Shown here: positions 1 to 9,273 of the stretch, piece after piece
How the letters are laid out: each line of letters starts with the position of its first letter
How positions within the stretch are numbered: the stretch's first letter is position 1
Assembly: GCA_042140185.1 (NCBI GenBank)
Contig: CP159477.1
Location: forward strand, 310,001-374,000
Reading direction: 5' to 3'
DNA: 64,000 nt
Origin: JANSXG01 sp024743075
Lineage (GTDB): Bacteria > Planctomycetota > Phycisphaerae > Phycisphaerales > UBA1924
Notes under the pieces: model-generated
Database searches by the model: none
What the model was told of the DNA's origin: nothing
What the model saw: only the letters and a program-made list of their open reading frames with translations
Made by a program: the position numbers and the translations under genes

Positions 1-264
1 TTCGGTCGCCCCGCACGGACGCGGAGCGAACTCAGGACGCGCAAACGCGATCGGGCGTCCTGACCTCCGCTGCCACATTTTCCGCGGGTCTCTCGCACAC
101 CTGCACAACGGATCGGTCGGCTACCACCGACCGATCCGATTCCCCAGCCGGGTCGGCTTTCTCGCTCCGAGAAGGTCGGCCCGCACCGGACACCACAGCG
201 GCACAGTGCCCACCACCACCGATGCCGCACCTGCGACCCGTCGCGCTCACGCGCAACGGGTTTT
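1..264. other. non-coding margin with two inverted repeats
   Basis: I find no convincing gene here; the open frames look like chance high-GC frames. Two hairpins stand out. The first is a perfect 11-bp inverted repeat at about 112-139 (arms GGATCGGTCGG and CCGACCGATCC, loop of about 6 bases). The second is an imperfect repeat at about 150-186 built on TTTCTCG/CGAGAA. They lie beyond the 3' end of the minus-strand kinase gene. Whether they are terminators, repeats or the 3' region of a gene outside the window cannot be told. Confidence 0.4.
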
Positions 265-265
265 T
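237..265 (+). terminator. hairpin plus T5 tract
   Basis: CCCGT-CGCG at 237-245 pairs with CGCG and ACGGG at 250-260 and is followed by TTTTT at 261-265. The T tract is on the plus strand, so it would stop rightward transcription, yet I see no clear plus-strand gene to its left. It abuts the stop codon of the minus-strand kinase. The hairpin is visible; its role is uncertain. Confidence 0.35.
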
Positions 266-3200
266 CATGCGCTCGGATGGGGATCGGGGCCCGTGCCGTC
301 CTCGAGCCGGCAGACCAGGGTGTGGCACACTCCCGCCGGGTCTGAGAAGTCCATTTCGACCGAGCCGCGAAGTTCGAACCGTGCGAAGCCGCGGATGAGT
401 TGCGTGCCGACGCCTTCGGACTCGGGCGGTTCCACCGGCGGTCCCCCGCGTTCGCTCCACACGATCTTCAGGTCCTTGTGCTCGCCCGCGCCGTCGGCCA
501 GCGGACTCCATTCGACTCGTGCCACTCCTCCGGGGAGCGACAGCGCGCCGTACTTCATGCTGTTGGAGACAAACTCCTGCAGAACCATCGCCAGCGGCGT
601 GGCCTGGTGTGCGGGGATCAGCACCCTCGGGCCATCGGGCGCAAGCCGCCCGGAGACATCCGCCGGTGTGATGTTTTTGACGATCTCGTCGAGCCCGAGC
701 GGCTCCCATCGAGACTCTGAGAGCATGGCGTGGACCGACGCCATCGAACGCACCCTTCGAGCGATGCTCTCGGCGTAGCTCCGGACGTCGGTCTGTTCGT
801 GCGTGCCCATCTCGATCAGGCTCAGCAGTCCGCCCAGCGCGTTCTTGACCCGGTGATCGAGTTCGGTCAGCAGCCTCTCCTGTTGGGCGTTGACCCGGCG
901 CAGGCTCGCTTCAGCGTGCCGACGCTCCGTGATGTCCTCGGTCAGCATGACGACGCCGCCGACCGAGCCATCCTCCCTGTGCCACGGGCGGACGTCCCAG
1001 CGGAGCCACTGCACGGAGCCGTCCGCTCGCTCGAACGGGTCCTCCTCGCGAGAGATAGTCTCACCCGCGAGGCACCGTTGGTGGATCGTCTTCCACTCGC
1101 CGGTTATCTCTGGGAACACCTCGTAGTGGCTCTTGCCGATGATGTCGCGTTCCTCGATGCCGTAGTCGGTCATCCAGCGTCGGCTGACGGCGATGTAGCG
1201 AAGATCGCGGTCGAACATCGCGACCGAGGCCGGTGCGCGCTCGATGAAGATCTCGAGCATCGTGTTCGTTTCGCGGAGCTTCTGTTCGGTCAGACGCTGC
1301 TCGGTGATGTCCAGTTGGGTTCCCCAGATCCGAGTGAGCTTTCCGTCCTCGACGATCCCGACCGTGTTGTTGCTGAAGGTGACCGGAGTGCCATCGGCCT
1401 TCACTTCGTGCGAGATCAGGCCGGTGATCTGATATCCCTGCCGGGCGAGATCCGCGATGTTTCGCTCGGTCGCTTCGATCAACCCGGGATCGTCATTGAA
1501 AAGATCGCGAAGGGTCAACCCAACCGACTCCTCGGCCGACTCGCGCCCGTACATTCGGCTGAACGCGTCGTTCACCTCGGCGATCACGCCGCGCTCGACG
1601 ATAAGGCGTGCCTGCTCCTCCGCGGGCAGGCTTGTGTCAATCGGCGGCTCGAACTCGAGTCGGAAAATCGCCTCGCTGGAGTTTCGGATGAACGCGCGGT
1701 ACCGGCCCTCGGCGGCTTCCACGCGACGCTTGGCCAGTACCTCTTCGGTGATGTCGCGCCCGACGGCCTGATACGCGACCACCTCGCCGTCTTCGCCGGT
1801 GATGACCCGGTCCGTCCATCGCTGCCACCTGATCTCGCCATCGCGAAGCACGACCCGGTGTTCGTTGGTTGCGGTCGGCCGTTCGCGCGAGAGCGACCGG
1901 ATCGCCTCGGTGGCCGCCTCCCGATCGTCCTCCGGGATCAGTTCGATGAACGGCGTGCCGAGGAGTTCCTCGCGGGATCGCCCGAAGTACTCGGCGTACG
2001 CCTGATTCACGAAGATCAGCACCCCCTCGCGGTCATAGCGGCAGACCAGATCTGTCTGATCGTCGAGCACCTGTTGCAGGCGCTGGCCATACTGCTCGAC
2101 TTCCCATTGATGCGCGCGCGGTTCGGTGACGTCCCGGAGTGCGCCGACCAGCCGGATCGGTTGACCGGATGAATCGCGTATAAGCGAGGCCTGATCCTCA
2201 ACAATCGCGTAGCTGCCGTCCGTCTTGAGTTGCCGGTACTCCGCGCCCCATGAACTCCGATCGGACTTCGTGAACTCGATCATCCGATCGATCACGTCGC
2301 CTGCGTCGTCCGGGTGAATCCGCGTTCGCAGCCAGTCGAAGAATCCCTCCCCTTCACCGGGCTGACCGAACATCCGGAGAATCGGTTCGTTCCGCCAGCA
2401 TCGACCCGTCAGAAGGTCGAGATCGTAGATCCCGTCGAGCGACACACGCCCAATGAGTTCAAACCTCTCCGCGCTCTCGCGGAGCGCCCGCTGCGCTTCA
2501 ACCCGGCCGGTCACATCGCGATAGACCAACACCACGAACGGTCGTTCGGGGTCCGGGCCGTCGACTGGGATCGTGTCCACCTCGGTGACGATTCGCTCTC
2601 CGGTGGTTCGGTGCTGCACGCACTGCACCGTTCGAGCCTGGCGTTCATTGATCGCCTCAACGAGCGACCCGGCGCCCGCGGTTTCGTCGTCGTGCAGGTC
2701 GAGCGGTGACCGGCCGATCAAATTATCCAGGCCTCGCCCGGTGAGCTCGCAGATCGCGTCGTTCGCGAAAACAATCTCGAGTGTTGGCCTGAGGCGGACA
2801 ATAACGATGCCGTCCCGGCTGTTCGTTACTGCGGCCTCGAACAATTGCAGGCTCGCCTGGATTGATCGGAGTTCGCCGAGGTCGAGGACCGATTCGCCAT
2901 CCGGCCCCGCGCTCGCGTACATCACGCGGCCGTCCTCTTCCCCGTCTCGAAGCCCTTCGATGCGAGAGGCGCTCTCCACCAATCGTCGGAACCGATCCGA
3001 GAGGGGGGACGCGTCCGTACCCCGGTTGATCGCCTTCCGCCACTGCTCACGCAGCCGCCGTGTCACCGGCACGATCAGAACAATTGCTTCGACAAGCAGC
3101 AACGCCGCTGTGATCGCGAACAGACTCATCGAGAACGCTGAAATGCCGCGGGTGTTGACCCGAGCGTACTCGAGCGACCTGCGAGCCGCTTCCCGCACGA

Positions 3201-3675
3201 CCGCGCGGTACTGCGTGAGAACGGGTGCGATCCTCTCCCCGAGATCCAGAGGGCCGCTGCTCGCAACCGTGTCCTCCATCTCCTGAAGCAACGGGGTCGT
3301 TCGCTCGAAAGGATCCGTGGCGTTCGCGGGAAGGCGTCGGCTCGATTCGATCGTCGCGATGATCTGATCGTGGCTCGAGCGCAGCGCTCCGAGATCTTCA
3401 CGCAGCCGTGCCCCAAGCTCGGCCTGCTCCAGCGGGTCGGCTTGGTTGGCGAGCGAGAACGCGTTGCTTTGCAGCAAAGCCGCCCTGCCGCCCTGGTCCC
3501 TCAAAGCGTCCGTGAAGTCGATGATCGCGGTCTGTCCCCGCACGGCGATCCGGCGCGAGTACTCGGCCCCACAAAGCGCGACGCCGAATGCCAGAAACAA
3601 CGCGACATGAAGAGCCCGCAGGCGGCGGTAAGGCGGGAGAAAACTTCGCCGTTCGGCGTGGGTGGCATCTGACAT
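265..3675 (-). CDS. multi-PAS membrane HWE/HisKA_2 histidine kinase
   Basis: A sensor histidine kinase of 1136 residues. An N-terminal membrane helix (about 20-42) and a second one (about 178-203) enclose an extracytoplasmic region. Five PAS-type domains follow at roughly 270-400, 400-525, 525-650, 650-795 and 795-925. The H-box ELDHRVKN (His near 941) and the late motif WSE in IVWSERGGP are typical of the HWE family. The ATP-binding region has an N-box-like EFVSNSMKYGA. The ATG start is well placed upstream of the first helix. No response regulator is adjacent, so the partner and signal are unknown; HWE kinases often use stand-alone regulators. It is a monocistronic minus-strand gene that starts just beyond the serC terminator. 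Confidence 0.93.
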   Translation of the reverse strand: MSDATHAERRSFLPPYRRLRALHVALFLAFGVALCGAEYSRRIAVRGQTAIIDFTDALRDQGGRAALLQSNAFSLANQADPLEQAELGARLREDLGALRSSHDQIIATIESSRRLPANATDPFERTTPLLQEMEDTVASSGPLDLGERIAPVLTQYRAVVREAARRSLEYARVNTRGISAFSMSLFAITAALLLVEAIVLIVPVTRRLREQWRKAINRGTDASPLSDRFRRLVESASRIEGLRDGEEDGRVMYASAGPDGESVLDLGELRSIQASLQLFEAAVTNSRDGIVIVRLRPTLEIVFANDAICELTGRGLDNLIGRSPLDLHDDETAGAGSLVEAINERQARTVQCVQHRTTGERIVTEVDTIPVDGPDPERPFVVLVYRDVTGRVEAQRALRESAERFELIGRVSLDGIYDLDLLTGRCWRNEPILRMFGQPGEGEGFFDWLRTRIHPDDAGDVIDRMIEFTKSDRSSWGAEYRQLKTDGSYAIVEDQASLIRDSSGQPIRLVGALRDVTEPRAHQWEVEQYGQRLQQVLDDQTDLVCRYDREGVLIFVNQAYAEYFGRSREELLGTPFIELIPEDDREAATEAIRSLSRERPTATNEHRVVLRDGEIRWQRWTDRVITGEDGEVVAYQAVGRDITEEVLAKRRVEAAEGRYRAFIRNSSEAIFRLEFEPPIDTSLPAEEQARLIVERGVIAEVNDAFSRMYGRESAEESVGLTLRDLFNDDPGLIEATERNIADLARQGYQITGLISHEVKADGTPVTFSNNTVGIVEDGKLTRIWGTQLDITEQRLTEQKLRETNTMLEIFIERAPASVAMFDRDLRYIAVSRRWMTDYGIEERDIIGKSHYEVFPEITGEWKTIHQRCLAGETISREEDPFERADGSVQWLRWDVRPWHREDGSVGGVVMLTEDITERRHAEASLRRVNAQQERLLTELDHRVKNALGGLLSLIEMGTHEQTDVRSYAESIARRVRSMASVHAMLSESRWEPLGLDEIVKNITPADVSGRLAPDGPRVLIPAHQATPLAMVLQEFVSNSMKYGALSLPGGVARVEWSPLADGAGEHKDLKIVWSERGGPPVEPPESEGVGTQLIRGFARFELRGSVEMDFSDPAGVCHTLVCRLEDGTGPDPHPSA

Positions 3676-3712
3676 CGGCTGCCAAGATACGCCGCGTCCG
3701 CATCTGGCGCAA

Positions 3713-3740
3713 CAAAAACCCCTCCGTCGGGAGGGGTTCG
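3713..3740 (-). terminator. rho-independent terminator of the serA-serC operon
   Basis: On the minus strand AACCCCTCCC, loop GAC, GGAGGGGTT is followed directly by a T run (GTTTTTGTTG). It lies about 25 bases after the serC stop and ends the operon before the kinase gene. Confidence 0.88.
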
Positions 3741-3763
3741 TCCCAGCTCGGTCGAACGCTCGA

Positions 3764-4894
3764 TCAGGCGGAAGCGCCCGCCACCTGCGTCCGGTGCTGG
3801 CTCTCGAAGTTCTTCATGAACTCGGCCAGCTTGCGGCAGCCCTCGATCGGGAACGCGTTGTAGACGCTTGCGCGCATGCCGCCGATGCTCCGGTGCCCCT
3901 CGAGGGTGAGCAGGCCGTGCTTCTTGGCTTCCTTGCAGAATTCCTCGTCGAGCTCGGCGTTCGGCGTGGTGAACGTGATGTTCATCAGCGACCGGGCGTC
4001 CTGCTCCTGCACGTGGCCCTTGAAGAAGTCAGAGTTGTCGATCGCGTCGTAGATGATCTTCGCCTTCTCGCGGTTGTACTGGTCCACCTGGTCCAGCGAA
4101 CCGAACTCGCGACGGATCCATTTGAAGGTCTGGCCCATCAGGTAGATCGCGAAGGTGTTCGGCGTGTTGAAGCGGCTCTCCTTGGCGGCGTGGATGCTGT
4201 AGTCGTGCATCCGGCCGACGCGGTTCTTCGGCGCCTTCTGCATGAACTCGTCCTTGATCACGACCAGTGCCTGGCCGGATGGGCCAAGGTTCTTCTGAGC
4301 GCCGGCATACACCATGTCGAAGTGCGACCAGTCGATCGGGCGCGAGAACATGTCCGAGGACATGTCGCACACCTTCGGTGCCTTGCTCTTGGGCACGCGG
4401 TTGAACTGCAGCCCGTAGATCGTGTTGTTCGAGACGTAGAGCAGGTACGCCGCGTCATCGACGTACTTGCACTCCTTGTCGGCCGGTAGGCGGGTGTAGC
4501 CCTCGTCCTTGGTCGAGCCGGCGACGTGCACCGTGCCGCCGTTGATCTTGGCGTAGTAGCCGGCTTCCTTGATCGCGTCTTCGGCCCACTTGCCGGTCTC
4601 GAGGTAGTCGCCGGTCATCCCCTCGTTAAGGAAGTTCATGGGGACCATGTCGGCCTGCGTGGTCGCCCCGCCCTGCAAGAACAGGATGTGGTGGGAGTCG
4701 GGGATCGAACCGACTTCGCGACAGTCGGCGAGCGCTTCGCCGAGGATCTGATCGAACTCGGGGCCGCGGTGCGAGAGTTCGCACACGCCCATGCCCGATC
4801 CCTGGAAGTTCCACAGGTCCTGCTGGGCTTGCTTGATGACGGGTTCGGGCAGCGCGCCGGGGCCGGCAGAGAAGTTAAAGGCACGTTCGGACAT
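3764..4894 (-). CDS. serC: phosphoserine aminotransferase
   Basis: SerC makes 3-phosphoserine from 3-phosphohydroxypyruvate and glutamate, the second step of serine synthesis, with pyridoxal phosphate. The protein is 376 residues, the usual size. The N-terminus reads FNFSAGPGALPEPV and the PLP lysine sits in VYAGAQKNLGPSG. GHRSIGGMRASVYNAF near the end is also typical. The ATG at 4894 has GGAGG about 8 bases upstream. It lies 110 bases downstream of serA on the same strand, so the two catalyse successive steps from one operon, closed by the terminator at 3713-3740. Confidence 0.96.
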   Translation of the reverse strand: MSERAFNFSAGPGALPEPVIKQAQQDLWNFQGSGMGVCELSHRGPEFDQILGEALADCREVGSIPDSHHILFLQGGATTQADMVPMNFLNEGMTGDYLETGKWAEDAIKEAGYYAKINGGTVHVAGSTKDEGYTRLPADKECKYVDDAAYLLYVSNNTIYGLQFNRVPKSKAPKVCDMSSDMFSRPIDWSHFDMVYAGAQKNLGPSGQALVVIKDEFMQKAPKNRVGRMHDYSIHAAKESRFNTPNTFAIYLMGQTFKWIRREFGSLDQVDQYNREKAKIIYDAIDNSDFFKGHVQEQDARSLMNITFTTPNAELDEEFCKEAKKHGLLTLEGHRSIGGMRASVYNAFPIEGCRKLAEFMKNFESQHRTQVAGASA

Positions 4895-5004
4895 CTGAGG
4901 TACCTCCGCGGATGCGATCCGGGTGATGGCGGACTTGGGTTGGCAGACAAACAGGAGGTGCCGCGTTGCCTCGGGCCCTCGGTTTACATTGTACGGCTTC
5001 GGGC

Positions 5005-6226
5005 TTACTCGATGATGGTCAAATCCACGCTGAGCACGTGCTCGTTGCCCTTCCGGATCTTCTCCATCGTGGCCTCGTCGGGCTCGGCGTCGAGCTGGAT
5101 CTTCGCGCAGGCGGCCTTGGCCGACTCGTAGATCACGTTCTCCATTTCCTCGATGTTGAGCTTCGCCTCGCCGATCCGACCGATCACGTGGGCCAGCACG
5201 CCCGGTTTGTTGAGGTGGCGGACCACCAGCAGGCGGGTCGCCGCCGACTTCGAAGCCCGGTTGACCACATTGGGAATGTCGCCGGTGTCGCGATACACGC
5301 GGATGATCCGAACCGTCTCCTCGGCGATGGCTTCCTGGGCCTGCTCGGTCGAGGCGCCACAGTGGTGGGTCCCGACGAAGGTGATCTTGCCCGCATCGGC
5401 CTTGGCGAGGTCGATGTCGCTGGCGGGGTCGGTCGGGCTGGGCTGGTTCTGGTAGACATCGACCGCCGCCCGGATGCCCTTCTCCTGCATCGCCTTGAGC
5501 AGCGCTGCCTGGTCGACCACGCCGCCGCGCACGGTGTTGACCAGCGTCGAGCCCGGCTTCATCGCCGCGAGGAACTCGGCGTTGACCATGTTGTTGGTGT
5601 CGGCGGTCGCCGCAACGTGCAGTGACACGACATCGGCTTGCTTTGCGACCTCCATCGGGCTGTCGGCGCGAGTGACGCCGAGCTGCTTGGCCGTCGCGTT
5701 GTCCAGCGAGCGCGACCACGCGACCACCGGCATGCCGAACGCGTGCGCTCGCTTGATGACCTCGCGACCGATGTTGCCGGTGCCGATCACGCCCAGCGTC
5801 CGCCCGTACAGGCCGAGGCCCTTCTTGGCATAGCCCTTCTTGTTCCACTTGCCCGCGCAGGTCGGCGGTCTGGTCGGCGATGCACCGGTCGGCCCCGAGG
5901 ATCAGACCCCAGGCGAGCTCCGCGACGGCGATCGCGTTCTTGCCGGGGCAGTTCGCCACCGAGATGCCCGATGCGCTCGCCGCGTCGGTGTCGATGTTGT
6001 CGTATCCGGCACCCGCCCGAACCACCAGCGCAAGTTTGTTCGCCTTCTTGAACACATCGGCGAACACCTTCGTCGAGCGGACCACGAGAACGTCCGGGTC
6101 GTGCTCGACGACGGCGCCCGCGACCTGGTCGGGGTTGATATCGGGAAGCGAGACGACCTTGCAGCCCATCGACTCGAGCGCGTCGATGCCGGACTGCTGG
6201 AACTTGTCGGCGATAAGAACCTTCAC
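5005..6226 (-). CDS. serA: D-3-phosphoglycerate dehydrogenase (frameshift in sequence)
   Basis: SerA oxidises 3-phosphoglycerate, the first step of serine synthesis. The gene begins with GTG at 6226 (KVLIADKFQQSG), with GGAGG 7 bases upstream. The N-terminal half has VRAGAGYDNID. The frame then breaks at about 5851-5860 and continues with the NAD-binding motif VIGTGNIGREV, and a C-terminal ACT-type region ends at the TAA at 5005. Restoring a GC pair in the GCGCG stretch joins both halves as ADLRAGKWNKKGYAKKG. The corrected length is about 407 residues, the short ACT-containing SerA form. It is directly upstream of serC. I regard the break as a sequence error. Confidence 0.9.
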
Positions 6227-6318
6227 GGCGATCCTCCGGATCGGTTGGTTGGATGAAAAGACGGGTTGCGGAGTGTACCGCGCCGCGATGGCCAATCCCC
6301 GCTCGCGTCCGCGTCGGT

Positions 6319-6965
6319 TCAGGCCAGAATCAGCACCCCCGCCCAGACGAAACTGGTCGCCATCGCCAGAACGCCGAACCACCACACCCGCGGGTCCAGA
6401 TCCTCTTCCGTTCGGCTGCCCATGGACCGGCTCATCCGCCTGAAGTGACGCTGCCAGATCCACATTCCCGTCGGGATCGAGACGCCCCAGATCGGCACGA
6501 GGGTGCAGCCCATCCCGACCCCGCTCGTCGGCGTCCCGCCCATCAGCGCGATCCGCGCAGCACCGCCCCGACGAACACCGCCGCAAGCCACGGGAGCTGC
6601 AACCACCAGAAACAGGCCGACCACAGGCGGAGCCGCCGGCGCGAATCGAGCGCTTCCGGATCCAGATCCACCGTCGCGTCGTCGTCGGTTGTCGGTGGCG
6701 GTTGCGCTCGGAGCGCTCCGAGCGACCGGACGCACCCCAGCGCCCCGCACGCCCAACCGATCGCGACGCACACGCTCATCCCGATGGCCACCCGCGTCGT
6801 TTCCCCCGATCCCGCGAAACTCCCGAGCGCGACGCTCAACACGACGATCGTGAGAAACATCTGCGAAAGCACCGGGTGCGGCGACTGGCGCTCGAACCAG
6901 CGCTGAAGCTGATCCAGCCGATCGAGGGCGTCGTCCGCCAGATCGATCAGCGCATCGCGGTTCAC
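6319..6965 (-). CDS. predicted membrane protein, function unknown (frameshift in sequence)
   Basis: I do not recognise the family. The GTG start at 6965 overlaps the stop of the MscS gene (GTGA), which indicates translational coupling. The first part has an acidic/amphipathic N-terminus and two helices (about residues 35-60 and 62-80). After a D-rich linker come further hydrophobic segments. The frame breaks at about 6553-6560; adding one G to the GG in CGCGGATC gives LRGIALMGGTP and joins the first part to a tail with the aromatic segment GVSIPTGMWIWQRHFRRM. Corrected length is about 215 residues. Its place between an MscS channel and serA suggests co-transcription only, not a shared function. 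Confidence 0.65.
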
Positions 6966-7918
6966 GGCTCGTTCGTCTTTGCGTCGGCCTCGGTCGGCTT
7001 GGCCTGGTCAGCGTTCGCCTCAGCCGCCTTGCGCCGTTCGGCGAGGTACCGACGCAGGATCGCCTGCTCGATCCGCCCTTTCCGTCGCGCGGGCACCGCA
7101 AAGCGGAGCATCAGGTTGACCCGCTCCGGCTCGGGAAGGTGCACCGAAATCCGTGGCTCCACTGAAAGCGCCTCGATGCCCTGCGTCTTCCCGATCTGCT
7201 CCATGTTCTTCTGAGCGATATCCAGATACCCGTCGCATTCCGACCGCGCTGCGGAGATCAGGGCGTGTTCAGCCGCCGCCAGATCGTCGGTGATCTTCAG
7301 CGGGACAATGAGCGAGTGCAACGCGTACCCCTCGGTCGCCGTCTCATTGATGACTGCCTGGGAGAGGAACATGCTGTTGGGCAACTGGATCGTTCGGCCC
7401 GTCGACTGGTGAGCATTGGGGCCGGGGCCAATCTCAAAGATCGTGGTCGTCAGCAAGGTCGTGTCAAAGACATCGCCCCGTATCCCGTTCACTTCGATCC
7501 GATCGCCGATCTTGAACGAGTGCGACCCCGTGCGCAGCAGCGACCCGCTGAGGCACATGATCAGTTCCTTGGTCGCCAGAACGATCGCCGCAGCCACCGC
7601 CAGCACGGAGATGGCTACCGCCTTGATCTCGCTGCCCCAGATCACGATCACGCCGATCAGCAGCAGGCCGATCATCAGGTTCCGCACCGAGGCCAGCAGC
7701 CTCCGCCGCTGCTCTCGCGGCACTCGGTCCGAATCAACGATCGATCGCGCGATCAGCCAACGGAGCAGTACCACAACGCCAATCAGCGCAAGCGTTGCGA
7801 TCACATTCCCGGAGAAGCGAGTGGACGAAAGCCCCGAGACGAAATCAAGCACTCGCTCGATCAAGCTGGGAGAGTCAGCCACAATCCCCGACACCGGTCT
7901 CTCGAGAGGGTTAGTCAA
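6962..7918 (-). CDS. small-conductance mechanosensitive (MscS-family) channel
   Basis: An inner-membrane osmotic safety valve of the MscS family, 318 residues. Three hydrophobic segments (about 40-55, 82-97, 102-125) lead into the pore helix region AVAAAIVLATKELIMCLSG. The cytoplasmic beta domain follows with FKIGDRIEVNGIRGDVFD and TIQLPNSMFLSQAV, both family hallmarks. The annotated start is a TTG at 7918 that overlaps the stop of the DUF1015 gene; no ATG lies nearby, so the true start could be a little downstream. The C-terminus is a charged Ala/Glu/Lys tail. Confidence 0.88.
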   Translation of the reverse strand: MTNPLERPVSGIVADSPSLIERVLDFVSGLSSTRFSGNVIATLALIGVVVLLRWLIARSIVDSDRVPREQRRRLLASVRNLMIGLLLIGVIVIWGSEIKAVAISVLAVAAAIVLATKELIMCLSGSLLRTGSHSFKIGDRIEVNGIRGDVFDTTLLTTTIFEIGPGPNAHQSTGRTIQLPNSMFLSQAVINETATEGYALHSLIVPLKITDDLAAAEHALISAARSECDGYLDIAQKNMEQIGKTQGIEALSVEPRISVHLPEPERVNLMLRFAVPARRKGRIEQAILRRYLAERRKAAEANADQAKPTEADAKTNEP

Positions 7919-9167
7919 GGGTGTGCACCAACAGACCGCTGCGCAGCTTCGGCTCGAACCACGTGCTCTTCGGCGGCATGATCTCGCCCGCGTCCGAGAC
8001 CGCCGTCAATTGCTTGATCGTGACCGGGTGCATCGCGAACGCCACGCCCCCGCCCTGGTTCACCCGGCGCTCCAGCTCCTTCGTGCCGCGTATCCCGCCG
8101 ACGAAGTCGATCCGCTTGTCCGTGCGGATGTCACCGATACCAAGGATCGGCGCGAGGACCCGGTCGTACAGCAGCACGTAATCGAGGTTCCCGATCGGGT
8201 CGTCCGCCGCGCTCGGGATCGACTGCGCCGGGAGCGTGATCGAGTACCACTGCCCGTCCACGTACATCCCGAAGCACCCGGTCGTCCGCGGCTGCGGGTC
8301 GATGTCTTTCTCGACCTGCGCGATCGCGCTGATCTTGTTGATCAGCTGCTCCGCCGTCAGGCCGTTCAGGTCCTTCACGTAGCGGTTGTAGGGCAGGATG
8401 TTCAGTTCGTCCGCCGGGAACAGCACGCTCAGGAACCAGTTGTATTCCTCATTGCCCGTGTGGTTCGGGTTCGCCTTCCGGCGCTCCGCCCCGGCCCGGG
8501 CCGCAGACGCCGACCGGTGATGCCCGTCCGCGACGTACGCCGCCTTCAGGTTCCGGTACGCCTGAACATACGGCTCCGGGTCCTCGATCCGCCACACCGT
8601 GTGACGCACGCCGTCAACCGCGGTGAAGTCGTAGAGCGGCTCTTCCTTGACGCCGGCATCGATCATCGCCTGGATCGACGCCTCGTTCTTGTGCAGCAGG
8701 AACACCGGGCCCGCGTTCGCGTTCAGCGTCAGCACATGGCGCGTGCGATCGTCTTCCTTGTCCTGACGCGTCTTCTCGTGCTTCTTAATGACGTTGGTGT
8801 TGTAGTCGTCGATGTGGCAGCAACCCACCACTCCCGTCTGCGCGAGGACCCGCCCGCCGAGTTCCGGCGCCAGCGTCATCTCCTGGCGGTACAGGTACAG
8901 GCTCGGCTCGCCCTCGCGGATGAGGATCTCGTCTTCGATGAGTTTCTGAAAGTTCTTCTTCGCCGTCTCGTAGATCTCGTCCGCGTACGGGTCGCAGTCC
9001 GCCGGCAGATCGATGTCCGGGCGTACCACGTGCAGGAACGAACGCGGCTTGCCCTCCGCCAGTTTCACCGCCTCTTCCCGGTCACACACGTCGTACGGCA
9101 CCGAGGCCACCTCGGAAGCGAGTTCGGGCGTCGGGCGAAGGGCATGAAACGGGTTGACTCGGAGCAT
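7911..9167 (-). CDS. DUF1015 family protein
   Basis: A 418-residue member of the DUF1015 family. It opens with VNPFHALRPTPELASEVASVPYD split by the usual FxALRP motif and contains VADGHHRSASA, the conserved HHR signature. The biochemical function is not established. From memory, homologues often sit near serA and serC in other bacteria, and here the gene heads the same minus-strand operon (DUF1015, MscS, membrane protein, serA, serC), which supports a link to serine or phosphoserine metabolism (inference). The ATG at 9167 faces the divergent M28 peptidase gene across a 106-base promoter region. Confidence 0.88.
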   Translation of the reverse strand: MLRVNPFHALRPTPELASEVASVPYDVCDREEAVKLAEGKPRSFLHVVRPDIDLPADCDPYADEIYETAKKNFQKLIEDEILIREGEPSLYLYRQEMTLAPELGGRVLAQTGVVGCCHIDDYNTNVIKKHEKTRQDKEDDRTRHVLTLNANAGPVFLLHKNEASIQAMIDAGVKEEPLYDFTAVDGVRHTVWRIEDPEPYVQAYRNLKAAYVADGHHRSASAARAGAERRKANPNHTGNEEYNWFLSVLFPADELNILPYNRYVKDLNGLTAEQLINKISAIAQVEKDIDPQPRTTGCFGMYVDGQWYSITLPAQSIPSAADDPIGNLDYVLLYDRVLAPILGIGDIRTDKRIDFVGGIRGTKELERRVNQGGGVAFAMHPVTIKQLTAVSDAGEIMPPKSTWFEPKLRSGLLVHTLD

Positions 9168-9273
9168 CGGCGCGATTCCTTCTTCAGCGTCTACTTGAGA
9201 ACAGTCGGATCGGGATCATACCGATGACGACGCCCCGCACGCACGGCTATGCTGCCCCGAAAGGAGTCCGCCC

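Noticed and set aside
4684..4710. A tRNA-like 3' sequence (GTCGGGGATCGAACC)
   Set aside because: It lies inside serC, in a conserved coding stretch, and no cloverleaf can be drawn around it.
3764..6586. A single 940-residue minus-strand reading frame
   Set aside because: It joins the 5' part of serA, an out-of-frame stretch and all of serC; the separate genes with ribosome sites explain it.
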